Positions 15,701 to 28,600 of a stretch of 64,000 nucleotides of DNA are shown piece by piece. The stretch spans positions 5,449,431 to 5,513,430 of the forward strand of contig NC_088322.1 in the NCBI RefSeq assembly GCF_910592395.1, in the 5' to 3' direction. A program made the translations under genes and the position numbers. Source of the DNA: Lineus longissimus (lineage: Eukaryota; Nemertea; Pilidiophora; Heteronemertea; Lineidae). The notes under the pieces were generated by a model that worked only from the letters and a program-made list of their open reading frames with translations, did no database searches and had not been told where the DNA came from. The number at the start of each line of letters is the position of its first letter. Position 1 is the stretch's first letter.

Positions 15701-16822
15701 TGGTGATGAAAGTCAGTCGGTGATGGCGCTCGTCGCGACTGATCACGCTTATTTTCGTTATACAGAGTCGAGATGACCAATTAGACAAAGTGAGACCGCA
15801 ATTTCCAGATTCTGTGATGATAAGTTGTCATTCGACAAACGATAAAAGACTACTGGCGATGATGGTCGGTCGGCGACGGCGCACGTCGCGACCGATCACG
15901 TTCATTTTGCTTATACAGAGTCGAGATGCCCGATTGGAGAAACTGAGACCGCAATTTCAAGATTCTACGGTGATAAGTTGTCGATAGCGATATTACAATA
16001 CTGGCGATGAAAGTCGGTCGGCGATGGCGCTCGTCGCGACCGATCACACTCATTTTGGTTATACAGAGTCGAGATGACCAATTAGACAAATTGAGACCGC
16101 AATTTCCAGATTCTGCGATGATAAGTTGTCATTCAACTAGCGATACTACACAACTGGCGATGAAAGTCGGTTAGCGATGGCGCTCGTCGCGACCAATCAC
16201 ACTCATTTTGGTTATACAGAGCGGAGATGACCAATTGCAAAAACTGAGACCACAATTTCGAGATTCTGCGATGATAAGTTGTCATTCGACAAACGATAAA
16301 AGACTACTGGTGATGATGGTCGGTCGGCGACGGCGCACGTTGCGACCGATCACGTTCATTTTGGTTATACAGAGTCGAGATGCCCGATTGGAGAAACTGA
16401 GACCGCAATTTCGAGATTCTGCGATGATAAGTTGTCATTCGACTAGCGATATTACATTACTGGCGATGAAAGTCGGCGGCAATGGCTCTCGTCACGACCG
16501 TTCACGCTAATTTTGCTTATAGAGTCGAGATGCCAGATTGAACGAGCTGAGAAAACAATTTCGAGATTCTGCGATGATAAGTTGTCATTGGACTAGCGAT
16601 ATTACACTACTGGCGATGAAAGTCAGTCGGTGATGGCGCTCGTCGTGACTGATCACGCTTATTTTCGTTATACAGAGTCGAGATGACCAATTGGACAAAG
16701 TGAGACCGCAATTTCCGAATTCTGTGATGATTTAAGTTGTTATTCAACTAGCGATACTACACTCCTGGCGATGAAAGTCGGTTAGCGATGGCGCTCGTTG
16801 CGACCGATCACACTCATTTTGG

Positions 16823-19800
16823 TTATGCAGAATCGAGATGACCGATCGGACAAAATGAGACCGCATTTTCGAGATTCTGCGATGATAAGTTGTCAGTCGA
16901 TAGCGATATTACACTACTGGCGATGAAAGTCGGTCGGCGATGGTGCTCGTCACGTCCAATCACGCTATTTTTGGTTATGCAGAGTCGAGATGCCCGATTG
17001 AACAAACTGAGACCGCAATTTCACGATTCTGCGATGATAAGTGGTCATTCCACTAACGATATCAGACTACTGGCGATGAAAGTCGGTCGGCGATGGCGCT
17101 CGTCGCGACCGATCACGCTCGTTTTGGTTATACAGAGTCGAGATGCCCGATTGAACAAACTGAGACGAAAATTTCAAGATTCTGTGATGATAAGTTGTCA
17201 TTCGACTAGCGATATTACACTACTGGCGATGAAAGTCGGTCGGCAATGGCGCTCGTCGCGACCAATCTCGCTCATTTTGTTTATAGAGTCGAGATGCCCG
17301 ATTAAACAAACTGAGACCACAATTTCGAGATTCTGCAATGATAAGTTGTCATTCAATAGCGATATTACTCTACTGGCGATGAAAGTCGGTCGGCGATGGC
17401 GCTCGTCACGTCCAATCACGCTAATTTTGGTTATGCAGAGTTGAGATGCCCGATTGAACAAACTGAGACCGCAATTTGAAGATTCTGCAATGATAAGTTG
17501 TCATTTGATAGCGATATTACACTACTGGCGATGAAAGTCAATCGGCGATGGCGCTCGTCATGTCCAATCACGCTAATTTTGGTTATGCAGAGTCGAGATG
17601 CCCGATTGAACAAACTGAGAGCGCAATTTCAAGATTCTGCGATGATAAGTTGTGATTCGACTAGCGATATTACATTACTGGCGATGAAAGTCGGCGGCAA
17701 TGGCTCTCGTCACGACCGATCACGCTAATTTTGCTGATAGAGTCGAGATGCCCGATTGAACAAACTGACACCACAATTTGGAGATTCTGCGATGATAAGT
17801 TGTCATTCAATAGCGATATTACTCTACTGGCGATGAAAGTCGGTCGGCAATGGCGCTCGTCGCGACCGATCACGCTCATTTTGTTTATAGAGTCGAGATG
17901 CCCGATTGAACAAACTGACACCACAATTAGGAGATTCTGCGATGATAAGTTGTCATTCAATAGCGATATTACTCTACTGGCGATGAAAGTCGGTCGGCAA
18001 TGGTGCTCGTCGCAACCGATCACGCTCATTTTGGTTATACGGAGTCGAGATGCCCGATTGAACAAACTGACACCACAATTTGGAGATTCTGCGATGATAA
18101 GAGTTCATTCAATAGCAATATTACACTACTGGCGATGAAGGTCGGTCGGCGATGGCGCTCGTTGCGACCGATCACACTCATTTTGGTTATGCAGAATCGA
18201 GATGACCGATCAAACAAAATGAGACCGCAATTTCGAGATTCTGCGATGATAAGTTGTCATTCGACTAGCGATATTACACTACTGGCGATGAAAGTCGGTC
18301 GGCGATGGTGCTCATCGCGACCGATCACGCTCATTTTGCTTAAAGAGTTGAGATGCCCGATTGGAGAAACTGAGACCGCCATTTTGATATTCTGCTGTGA
18401 TAAGTTGTCATTCGATAGTGATATTACACTACTGGCGATGAAAGTCGGTCGGCGATGGTGCTCGTCGCGACCGATCACACTCATTTTGGTTATGCAGAGT
18501 CGAGATGACCGATCGGACAAAATGAGACCGCAATTTCGAGATTCTGCGATGATAAGTTGTCAGTCGATAGCGATATTACACTACTGGCAATGAAAGTCGG
18601 TCGGCGATGGCGCTCGTCGCGACCGATCACACTCATTTTGGTTATACAGAGCCGAGATGACCAATTGGAAAAAACTGAGACCACGATTTTGAGATTTTGC
18701 GATGACAAGTTGTCAGTAGATAGCGATATTACACTACTGGCGATGAAAGTCGGTCGGCGATGGCACTCGTCGCGACCGATCACACTCATTTTGGTTATGC
18801 AGAGTCGAGATGACTGATCGGACAAAATGAGACCGCAATTTCGAGATTCTGCGATGATAAGTTGTTAGTTGATAGCGATATTACACTACTGGCGATGAAA
18901 GTCGGTCGGCGATGGTGCTCGTCACGTCCAATCACGCTAATTTTGGTTATGCAGAGTCGAGATGCCCGATTGAACAAACTGAGACCGCAATTTCACGATT
19001 CTGCGATGATAAGTGGTCATTCCACTAACGATTTCAGACTACTGGCGATGAAAGTCGGTCGGCGATTGCGCTCGTCGCGACCGATCACGCTCGTTTTGGT
19101 TATACAGAGTCGAGATGCCCGATTGAACAAACTGAGACGAAAATTTCAAGATTCTGTGATGATAAGTTGTCATTCGACTAGCGATATTACACTACTGGCG
19201 ATGAAAGTCGGTCGGCAATGGCGCTTGTCGCGACCAATCTCGCTCATTTTGTTTATAGAGTCGAGATGCCCGATTAAACAAACTGAGACCACAATTTTGA
19301 GATTCTGCAATGATAAGTTGTCATTCAATAGCGATATTACTCTACTGGCGATGAAAGTCGGTCGGCGATGGCACTCGTCACGTCCAATCACGCTAATTTT
19401 GGTTATGCAGAGTTGAGATGCCCGATTGAACAAACTGAGACCGCAATTTGAAGATTCTGCAATGATAAGTTGTCATTTGATAGCGATATTACACTACTGG
19501 CGATGAAAGTCAATCGGCGATAGCGCTCGTCACGTCCAATCACGCTAATTTTGGTTATGCAGAGTCGAGATGCCCGATTGAACAAACTGAGACCGCAATT
19601 TCAAGATTCTGCGATGATAAGTGGTCATTCGACTAACGATATAAGACTACTGGCGATGAAAGTCGGTCGGCGATGGCGCTCGTCGCGACCGATCACGCTC
19701 GTTTTGGTTATACAGAGTCGAGATGCCCGATTGAACAAACTGACACCACAATTAGGAGATTCTGTGATGATAAGTTGTGATTCGACTAGCGATATTACAT

Positions 19801-20860
19801 TACTGGCGATGAAAGTCGGCGGCAATGGCTCTCGTCACGACCGATCATGCTAATTTTGCTGATAGAGTCGAGATGCCCGATTGAACAAACTGACACCACA
19901 ATTTGGAGATTCTGCGATGATAAGTTGGCATTCAATAGCGATATTACTCTACTGGCGATGAAAGTCGGTCGGCGATGGCGCTCGTCGCGACCGATCACGC
20001 TCATTTTGTTTATAGAGTCGAGATGCCCGATTGAACAAACTGACACCACAATTAGGAGATTCTGCGATGATAAGTTGTCATTCAATAGCGATATTACTCT
20101 ACTGGCGATGAAAGTCGGTCGGCGATGGTGCTCGTCGCAACCGATCACGCTCATTTTGGTTATACGGAGTCGAGATGCCCGATTGAACAAACTGACACCA
20201 CAATTTGGAGATTCTGCGATGATAAGAGTTCATTCAATAGCAATATTACACTACTGGCGATGAAGGTCGGTCGGCGATGGCGCTCGTCGCGACCGATCAC
20301 ACTCATTTTGGTTATGCAGAATTGAGATGACCGATCGGACAAAATGAGACCGCAATTTCGAGATTCTGCGATGATAAGTTGTCATTCGACTAGCGATATT
20401 ACACTACTGGCGATGAAAGTCGGTCGGCGATGGCGCTCGTCGCGACCGATCACACTCATTTTGGTTATGCAGAGTCGAGATGACCGATCGGACAAAATGA
20501 GACCGCAATTTCGAGATTCTGCGATGATAAGTTGTCAGTCGATAGCGATATTACACTACTGGCGATGGGCGATGGCGATGGCGTTCGTCGCGACCGATCA
20601 CACTCATTTTGGTTATACAGAGCCGAGATGACCAATTGGAAAAAACTGAGACCACGATTTTGAGATTTTGCGATGATAAGTTGTCATTGGATAGCGATAT
20701 TACATTACTGGCGATGAAAGTCGGTCGGCGATGGCGCTCGTCGAGACCGATCACACTCATTTAGGTTCTGCAGAGTTGAGATGACCGATCGGACAAAATG
20801 AGACCGCAATTTCGAGATTCTGCGATGATAAGTTGTCATTCGACTAGCGATATTACATTA
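16823..20860 (+). repeat. 13- and 14-mer duplicated blocks
   Basis: Monomers from about 16823 to 17600 recur at about 18795 to 19570 (offset 1972, 13 monomers). Those from about 17670 to 18200 recur at 19795 to 20325 (offset 2125, 14 monomers). The same blocks are found again beyond the transposon: about 17080-18120 matches 25835-26875 (offset 8755, about 41 monomers after removing the 2539-bp insertion). The marker variants are CTGACACCACAATTTGGAG and TTACTCTACTGGC. Confidence 0.75.
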
Positions 20861-23106
20861 CTGGCGATGAAAGTCGGCGGCAATGGCTCTTGTCACGACC
20901 GATCACACTAATTTTGCTGATAGAGTCGAGATGCCCGATTGAACAAACTGACACCACAATTTGGAGATTCTGCGATGATAAGAGTTCATTCAATAGCGAT
21001 ATTACTCTACTGGCAATGAAAGTCGGTCGGCGATGGCGCTCGTTGCAACCGATCACGCTCATTTTGGTTATACGGAGTCGAGATGCCCGATTGAACAAAC
21101 TGACACCGCAATTTCAAGATTCTGCGGTGATAAGTTGTCATTCGATAGCGATATTACACTACTGGCGATGAAAGTCGGTCAGCGATGGCGCTCGTCGCGA
21201 CCGATCACATTCATTTTGTTTATAGAGTCGAGATGCCGATTGAACAAACTGACACCACAATTTGGAGATTCTGCGATGATAAGTTGTCATTCAATAGCGA
21301 TATTACTCTACTGGCGATGAAAGTCGGTCGGCGATGGCGCTCGTCGCGACCGATCACACTCATTTTGGTTATGCAAAATCGAGATGACCGATCGGACAAA
21401 ATGAGACCGCAATTTTGAGATTCTGCGATGATAAGTTGTCATTCGACTAGCGATATTACACTACTGGCGATGAAAGTCGGTCGGCGATGGCGCTCGTCGC
21501 GACCGATCACACTCATTTTGGTTATACCGAGTCGAGATGACCGATTGGACAAACTGAGACCGCAATTTCAAGATTCTGCGGTGATAAGTTGTCATTCGAT
21601 AGCGATATTACACTACTGGCGATGAAAGTCAGTCGGCGATGGCACTCGTCGCAACTGATCACGCTTATTTTCGTTATACAGAGTCGAGATGACCAATTAG
21701 ACAAAGTGAGACCGCAATTTCCAGATTCTGCGATGATAAGTTGTCATTCAACTAGCGATACTACACTACTGGCGATGAAAGTCGGTCGGCGATGGCGCTC
21801 GTCGCGACCGATCACACTCATTTTGGTTATGCAGAGTCGAGATGACCGATAGGACAAAATGAGACCGCAATTTCGAGATTCTGCGATGATAAGTTGTCAG
21901 TCGATAGCGATATTACACTACTGGCGATGAAAGTTGGTCGGCGATGGTGCTCGTCACATCCAATCATGCTAATTTTGGTTATGCAGAGTCGAGATGCCCG
22001 ATTGAACAAACTGAGACCGCAATTTCACGATTCTGCGATGATAAGTGGTCATTCCACTAACGATATCAAACTACTGGCGATGAAAGTTGGTCGGCGATGG
22101 CGCTCGTCGCGACCGATCACGCTTGTTTTGGTTATACAGAGTCGAGATGCCCGATTGAACAAACTGAGACCAAAATTTCAAAATTCTGTGATGATAAGTT
22201 GTCATTCGACTAGCGATATTACACTGCTGGCGATGAAAGTCGGTCGGCAATGGCGCTCGTCGCGACCAATCACGCTCATTTTGTTTATAGAGTCGAGATG
22301 CCCGATTAAACAAACTGAGACCACAATTTCGAGATTCTGCAATGATAAGTTGTCATTCAATAGCGATATTACTCTACTGGCGATGAAAGTCGGTCGGCGA
22401 TGGCGCTCGTCACGTCCAATCACGCTAATTTTGGTTATGCAGAGTTGAGATGCCCGATTGAACAAACTGAGACCGCAATTTGAAGATTCTGCAATGATAA
22501 GTTGTCATTTGATAGCGATATTACACTACTGGCGATGAAAGTCAATCGGCGATGGCGCTCGTCACGTCCAATCACGCTAATTTTGGTTATGCAGAGTCGA
22601 GATGCCCAATTGAACAAACTGAGACCGCAATTTTAAGATTCTGCGATGATAAGTTGTCATTCGACTAACGATATAAGACTACTGGCGATGAAAGTCGGTC
22701 GGCGATGGCGCTCGTCGCGACCGATCACACTAGTTTTGGTTATACAGAGTGGAGATGCCCGATTGAACAAACTGAGACCAAAATTTCAAGATTCTGTGAT
22801 GATAAGTTGTCATTCGACTAGCGATATTACATTACTGGCGATGAAAGTCGGCGGCAATGGCTCTCGTCACGACCGATCACGCTAATTTTGCTGATAGAGT
22901 CGAGATGCCCGATTGAACAAACTGACACCACAATTTGGAGATTCTGCGATGATAAGAGTTCATTCAATAGCGATATTACTCTACTGGCGATGAAAGTCGG
23001 TCGGCGATGGCGCTCGTCGCAACCGATCACGCTCATTTTGGTTATACGGAGTCGAGATGCCCGATTGAACAAACTGACACCGCAATTTCAAGATTCTGCG
23101 GTGATA

Positions 23107-23127
23107 CAGTCAGTTGGCCGTGGCCCC
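23107..23127 (+). repeat. Left terminal inverted repeat of the transposon
   Basis: It begins CAGTCAGTTGGCCGTGGCCC. It differs from the right end by only a few bases in 21. TTCTCTCTGCG follows about 17 bp inward and ATGACGTCACTGCA lies at 23153-23166. Confidence 0.92.
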
Positions 23128-24090
23128 ATTTCCGCGTAATTCTCTCTGCGCTATGACGTCACTGCATATCATTACGAGCTCATTATCGCGTACATTTAGG
23201 CGTGAAAAATATGAAGTCGGAAATCGATCCTAAACTTGCCAAAATCTTATTGAATGACATGTAAAGGGAACATATTATTCTAGATGAATGAAACATTAAT
23301 TAGTAGTTTCATTAAGAAAAAAGTGTAAAAAGTCCTGAGGTTTGCTGTTTACGTGACTTTGAACAGCGGTCAACACCCGAAAATTTGCAATTTTTTCACG
23401 TAATTTTGTTGAATAAATGCACCTAACTCATCAAAAACATCGCGCGTGCTCAGAAGTAATGACTGATATTTATTGTTATATGTATCTTTGACTGAATAAC
23501 ACGATAGTAAAAATGATTATTTCTGTCGCACGGCTGGAAAATACGTTTAAGTTGCCTCTGATTTTTGTCAGAAAATGTTGCAGCCGGATTTAGGTTCCGA
23601 CCACACCCGAAGTTGAGCCGAAGAGGCCCGAACACTAGGATCGCCACCATCGCTACAAAACGTGTTCTAGAATACTGATTATGAAAACTTGTCCAATAGC
23701 CCATCCTGCCGTCCCATCCCTCCTTTCATGAGACCATCATTGCCCAAATTTAATGACAAAATGATGCAAAGAAGAAACTTAACATTAAAGATAACTAATC
23801 CTCTCTTCTGCATCTTGAAACTATTTAACAGTGAAACGCTAACATTGAAACAAGAACACCAATAACAAACAGACAGTCAATTGTTGAAGGGTGTAAAACA
23901 CAATGCCAAATTCAAATTCTTGCAAGTGGTGCTGTTGAATTTTTCAAGTTGAAGGAATCAAACTTATTTTCATTCGTGACGTTATTTGCTAATGATTGTT
24001 TACACCATTCAACAGCTTGACATGTTCATCAAACCCGATTGACTGGAGAAGTGAAAGTATTAGCTGAAAGATAAAGCAGATTTTTCCTGA

Positions 24091-24786
24091 ATGACAACAG
24101 CATGGATGTACAATTACAACAGTCAAATTGATGACAAACTTCAAGTTAAACCAATCACAATATTGCAGGAAGATGTCCTGTAATAGGTTAAGTTTACACC
24201 TTTAACACTGGCATTGGTCATGCTGCTCAAATTACATACTTTATCAGCTTTTTGGTATTATCTTTTACTGATACAGCAACTCTAAAAATGAGATGATGGC
24301 AAGTTCTGTGCGCGATGTCTGGCCCAAAATAACTCTTGTGGGGGTACTGATGAGGCTATTCCCCGCTTTATAAGCATCATTGATGGCTTGGAAGCCCGTT
24401 CAGACCCAGGCCAGGGTCAGGGAAAATAAACTATCCATCCAAAGGTTGTCCAAAATTACCAGACAATGCCTATTATTGAGCCATGTCACCTAGTAGGCCC
24501 TGGTGTTTTGGACCGTGAAGATCCACATTGTAATGTGTATATGATTTCTTTTCCTGAACTATGGCAGCCTTTTACAGGCAAATCTGGCACAAAGGTGCCT
24601 AAACATAGGCAACTAAAATTACCAAACAAACAAAAGATATATCATTATGAGAAAGTTTATTTTCACAGAGGATATACAGAGAAATTTCTGAAGAATCAGC
24701 CGGATTGCCCAACAGTAGTAGTAGACATCTCAGTCACCTGGATCTTTTCGGAAGTGAAGCATCATGGCTCATGCTTTACTGTTTGA
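24091..24786 (+). pseudogene. Decayed coding relic inside the transposon
   Basis: Protein-like stretches lie in succession on the + strand but are broken by stops and frame changes. One open piece runs 24091-24183 (begins MTTAWMYNYN). A second frame is open at about 24192-24287 (contains NTGIGHAAQITYF). A third runs from about 24292 to 24786 and is broken once, by TAA at 24427-24429. That third piece begins with a Cys-rich patch (FCARC, then NSCGG) and ends at TGA after SEVKHHGSCFTV; its last 106 codons, from the ATG at 24466, form the longest intact frame. Position between the transposon ends makes it the best candidate for a dead transposase or accessory protein, but I do not recognise the family and see no DDE/D catalytic triad. 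It could instead be captured host exons. The breaks argue that no working protein is made. Confidence 0.45.
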
Positions 24787-25620
24787 GCACATCCACACAA
24801 ATCGATAGTATTCCTGGTCAATATCAATGACGATATGGTGGAACACATGACATACCTCCAGTCTCATAACATAACAATAACATAACACTCACTCAGTCAC
24901 TGTCGCTCGGACATTTCTGACGACTATTCTACCAGTAGCTTTATCAAAAGGCTCAAAATCATCTGGTCATTTGGCCACAAGTTGTAGAAATTATAGTCAG
25001 ACTAAGCATATTCATCAACAGAACTCTAACAGGCTACCATCATGCCATTCTCACTTTAACCACAATTTTTTTGAGACACGCTGTGCATTAAAATATTTTT
25101 ACAATATCGCGTCGTGCACGCAATTGCTGCGAAAAACGGCTTGATTAACATCACGTGATCCAAAACGTCATAAATATTAATGAGATTTCTTCGAAAAATC
25201 ACCAAATTAAGTGCCAAAAAAGAAATATTTAGGAAACCGGGTGCTCAAATGTTTTAAAAGATATGAATTCATTTAGGATTGGTCAACCACTTCGCAAAAA
25301 ATCAATTTACCAAATATCGCCGCGAAGCTGGAAAATATCTTTGAGTGAGGTATGTTCAGCGAAGATTGCGAAAATATCATCTTTCGAAAAATTGATCAAA
25401 CTCGGTTGATTTTGCTTGGAATTTGATGAAATAAACACCAATTTTTTCTTTCAATAACTAACAATTTCGCCATCTTGGATCAATCGCTCTCCCCGAACAG
25501 TCGTGCATGCTGAGGTTTTAGTCTCTGCCACAAATATGGCGCGAATTAGTATCAAATTTTTACCGATAGGTGACAGTAGCAGCGCAACGCAGAGAGAAAC
25601 GCTCTTTTGGCGCTGCGAAC

Positions 25621-25641
25621 GGGGGCGCGGCCAACTGACTG
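25621..25641 (-). repeat. Right terminal inverted repeat of the transposon
   Basis: Read inward on the - strand it begins CAGTCAGTTGGCCGCGCCCC. The subterminal TTCTCTCTGCG motif follows inward, at about 25590-25600 as its complement on the + strand. Confidence 0.92.
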
Positions 25642-28600
25642 GATAAGTTGTCATTCGATAGCGATATTACACTACTGGCGATGAAAGTCGGTCAGCGATG
25701 GCGCTCGTCGCGACCGATCACGCTCATTTTGTTTATAAAGTCGAGAGGCCCGATTGAACAAACTGACACCACAATTTAGAGATTCTGCGATGATAAGTTG
25801 TCATTCAATAGCGATATTACTCTACTGGCGATGAAAGTCGGTCGGCGATGGCGCTCGTCGCGACCGATCACGCTCGTTTTGGTTATACAGAGTCGAGATG
25901 CCCGATTGAACAAACTGAGACGAAAATTTCAAGATTCTGTGATGATAAGTTGTCATTCGACTTGTGATATTACACTACTGGCGATGAAAGTCGGTCGGCA
26001 ATGGCGCTCGTCGCGACCAATCTCGTTCATTTTGTTTATAGAGTCGAGATGCCCGATTAAACAAACTGAGACCACAATTTCGAGATTCTGCAATGATAAG
26101 TTGTCATTCAATAGCGATATTACTCTACTGGCGATGAAAGTCGGTCGGCGATGGCGCTCGTCACGTCCAATCACGCTAATTTTGGTTATGCAGAGTTGAG
26201 ATGCCCGATTGAACAAACTGAGACCGCAATTTGAAGATTCTGCAATGATAAGTTGTCATTTGATAGCGATATTACACTACTGGCGATGAAAGTCAATCGG
26301 CGATGGCGCTCGTCATGTCCAATCACGCTAATTTTGGTTATGCAGAGTCGAGATGCCCGATTGAACAAACTGAGACCGCAATTTCAAGATTCTGCGATGA
26401 TAAGTTGTGATTCGACTAGCGATATTACATTACTGGCGATGAAAGTCGGCGGCAATGGCTCTCGTCACGACCGATCACGCTAATTTTGCTGATAGAGTCG
26501 AGATGCCCGATTGAACAAACTGACACCACAATTTGGAGATTCTGCGATGATAAGTTGTCATTCAATAGCGATATTACTCTACTGGCGATGAAAGTCGGTC
26601 GGCAATGGCGCTCGTCGCGACCGATCACGCTCATTTTGCTTAAAGAGTTGAGATGCCCGATTGGAGAAAATGAGACCACAATTTGGAGATTCTGCGATGA
26701 TAAGTTGTCATTCAATAGCGATATTACTCTACTGGCGATGAAAGTCGGTCGGCGATGGTGCTCGTCGCAACCGATCACGCTCATTTTGGTTATACGGAGT
26801 CGAGATGCCCGATTGAACAAACTGACACCACAATTTGGAGATTCTGCGATGATAAGAGTTCATTCAATAGCGATATTACACTACTGGCGATGAAAGTCGG
26901 TCGGCGATGGTGCTCATCGCGACCGATCACGCTCATTTTGCTTAAAGAGTTGAGATGCCCGATTGGAGAAACTGAGACCGCCATTTTGATATTCTGCTGT
27001 GATAAGTTGTCATTCGATAGTGATATTACACTACTGGCGATGAAAGTCGGTCGGCGATGGCACTCGTCACGTCCAATCACGCTAATTTTGGTTATGCAGA
27101 GTTGAGATGCCCGATTGAACAAAGTGAGACCGCAATTTGAAGATTCTGCAATGATAAGTTGTCATTTGATAGCGATATTACACTACTGGCGATGAAAGTC
27201 AATCGGCGATAGCGCTCGTCACGTTCAATCACGCTAATTTTGGTTATGCAGAGTCGAGATGCCCGATTGAACAAACTGAGACCGCAATTTCAAGATTCTG
27301 CGATGATAAGTGGTCATTCGACTAACGATATAAGACTTGGCGATGAAATTCGGTCGGCGATGGCGCTCGTCGCGACCGATCACGCTCGTTTTGGTTATAC
27401 AGAGTCAAGATGCCCGGTTGAACAAACTGAGACCAAAATTTCAAGATGCTGTGATGATAAGTTGTGATTCGACTAGCGATATTACATTACTGGCGATGAA
27501 AGTCGGCGGCAATGGCTCTCGTCACCACCGATCATGCTAATTTTGCTGATAGAGTCGAGATGCCCGATTGAACAAACTGACACCACAATTTGGAGATTCT
27601 GCGATGATAAGTTGGCATTCAATAGCGATATTACTCTACTGGCGATGAAAGTCGGTCGGCGATGGCGCTCGTCGCGACCGATCACGCTCATTTTGTTTAT
27701 AGAGTCGAGATGCCCGATTGAACAAACTGACACCATAATTAGGAGATTCTGCGATGATAAGAGTTCATTCAATAGCAATATTACACTACTGGCGATGAAG
27801 GTCGGTCGGCGATGGCGCACGTCGCGACCGATCACACTCATTTTGGTTATGCAGAATCGAGATGACCGATCGGACAAAATGAGACCGCAATTTCGAGATT
27901 CTGCGATGATAAGTTGTCATTCGACTAGCGATATTACACTACTGGCGATGAAAGTCGGTCGGCGATGGCGCTCGTCGCGACCGATCACACTCATTTTGGT
28001 TATGCAGAGTCGAGATGACCGATCGGACAAAATGAGACCGCAATTTCGAGATTCTGCGATGATAAGTTGTCAGTCGATAGCGATATTACACTACTGGCGA
28101 TGGGCGATGGCGATGGCTTTCGTCGCGACCGATCACACTCATTTTGGTTATACAGAGCCGAGATGACCAATTGGAAAAAACTGAGACCACGATTTTGAGA
28201 TTTTGCGATGATAAGTTGTCATTGGATGGCGATATTACATTACTGGCGATGAAAGTCGGTCGGCGATGGCGCTCGTCGAGACCGATCACACTCATTTAGG
28301 TTCTGCAGAGTTGAGATGACCGATCGGACAAAATGAGACCGCAATTTCGAGATTCTGCGATGATAAGTTGTCATTCGACTAGCGATATTACATTACTGGC
28401 GATGAAAGTCGGCGGCAATGGCTCTCGTCACGACCGATCACGCTAATTTTGCTCATAGAGTCGAGATGCCCGATTGAACGAGCTGAGACCACAATTTCGA
28501 GATTCTGCGATGATAAGTTGTCATTGGACTAGCGATATTACACTACTGGCGATGAAAGTCGGTTAGCGATGGCGCTCTTCGCGACCGATCACACTCATTT

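Larger units (their letters stand above)
1..23106 (+). repeat. 152-bp satellite array, left segment
   Basis: Head-to-tail monomers of about 152 bp fill the whole segment, about 152 copies by length. Each monomer carries, in order, a CG-rich hairpin after GATGAAAGTCGGTC, the block CACTCATTTTGGTTAT, the block GAGACCGCAATTTC, the block GATGATAAGTTGTCA and the block ATATTACACTACTGGC. Two length classes are visible: copies with TCGACTAGCG are about 153 bp and stay in one reading frame from copy to copy, while copies with TCGATAGCG are about 152 bp and shift frame. Differences between monomers are mostly single substitutions, many of them C to T or G to A at CG sites. The array is already in progress at base 1. 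Apparent proteins of 60-240 residues here follow the monomer on both strands and are not credible genes. No satellite family name is claimed; a repeat-library search would be needed. Confidence 0.97.
23107..25641. mobile_element. 2.5-kb DNA transposon inserted in the satellite
   Basis: This 2535-bp unit interrupts a monomer exactly. The left end starts CAGTCAGTTGGCCG and the right end, read inward on the other strand, starts with the same 14 bases and remains similar over about 21 bp. A subterminal motif, TTCTCTCTGCG, is also present inward of both ends. GATA at 23103-23106 is repeated at 25642-25645, and removing the element plus one GATA restores an uninterrupted monomer (GTGATAAGTTGTC). 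Inverted ends plus a 4-bp target duplication are the hallmark of a cut-and-paste DNA transposon. A 4-bp duplication occurs in several superfamilies (Sola, Chapaev, Ginger and some Academ among them), and I cannot choose between them. No intact transposase is visible; the only coding trace is the broken one at 24091-24786. The interior is AT-rich, unlike the CG-rich satellite. Confidence 0.93.

Noticed and set aside
23450-23704. 84-codon - strand frame in the transposon
   Set aside because: It has no motif and uneven composition, and lies apart from the + strand coding relic. It is probably chance.
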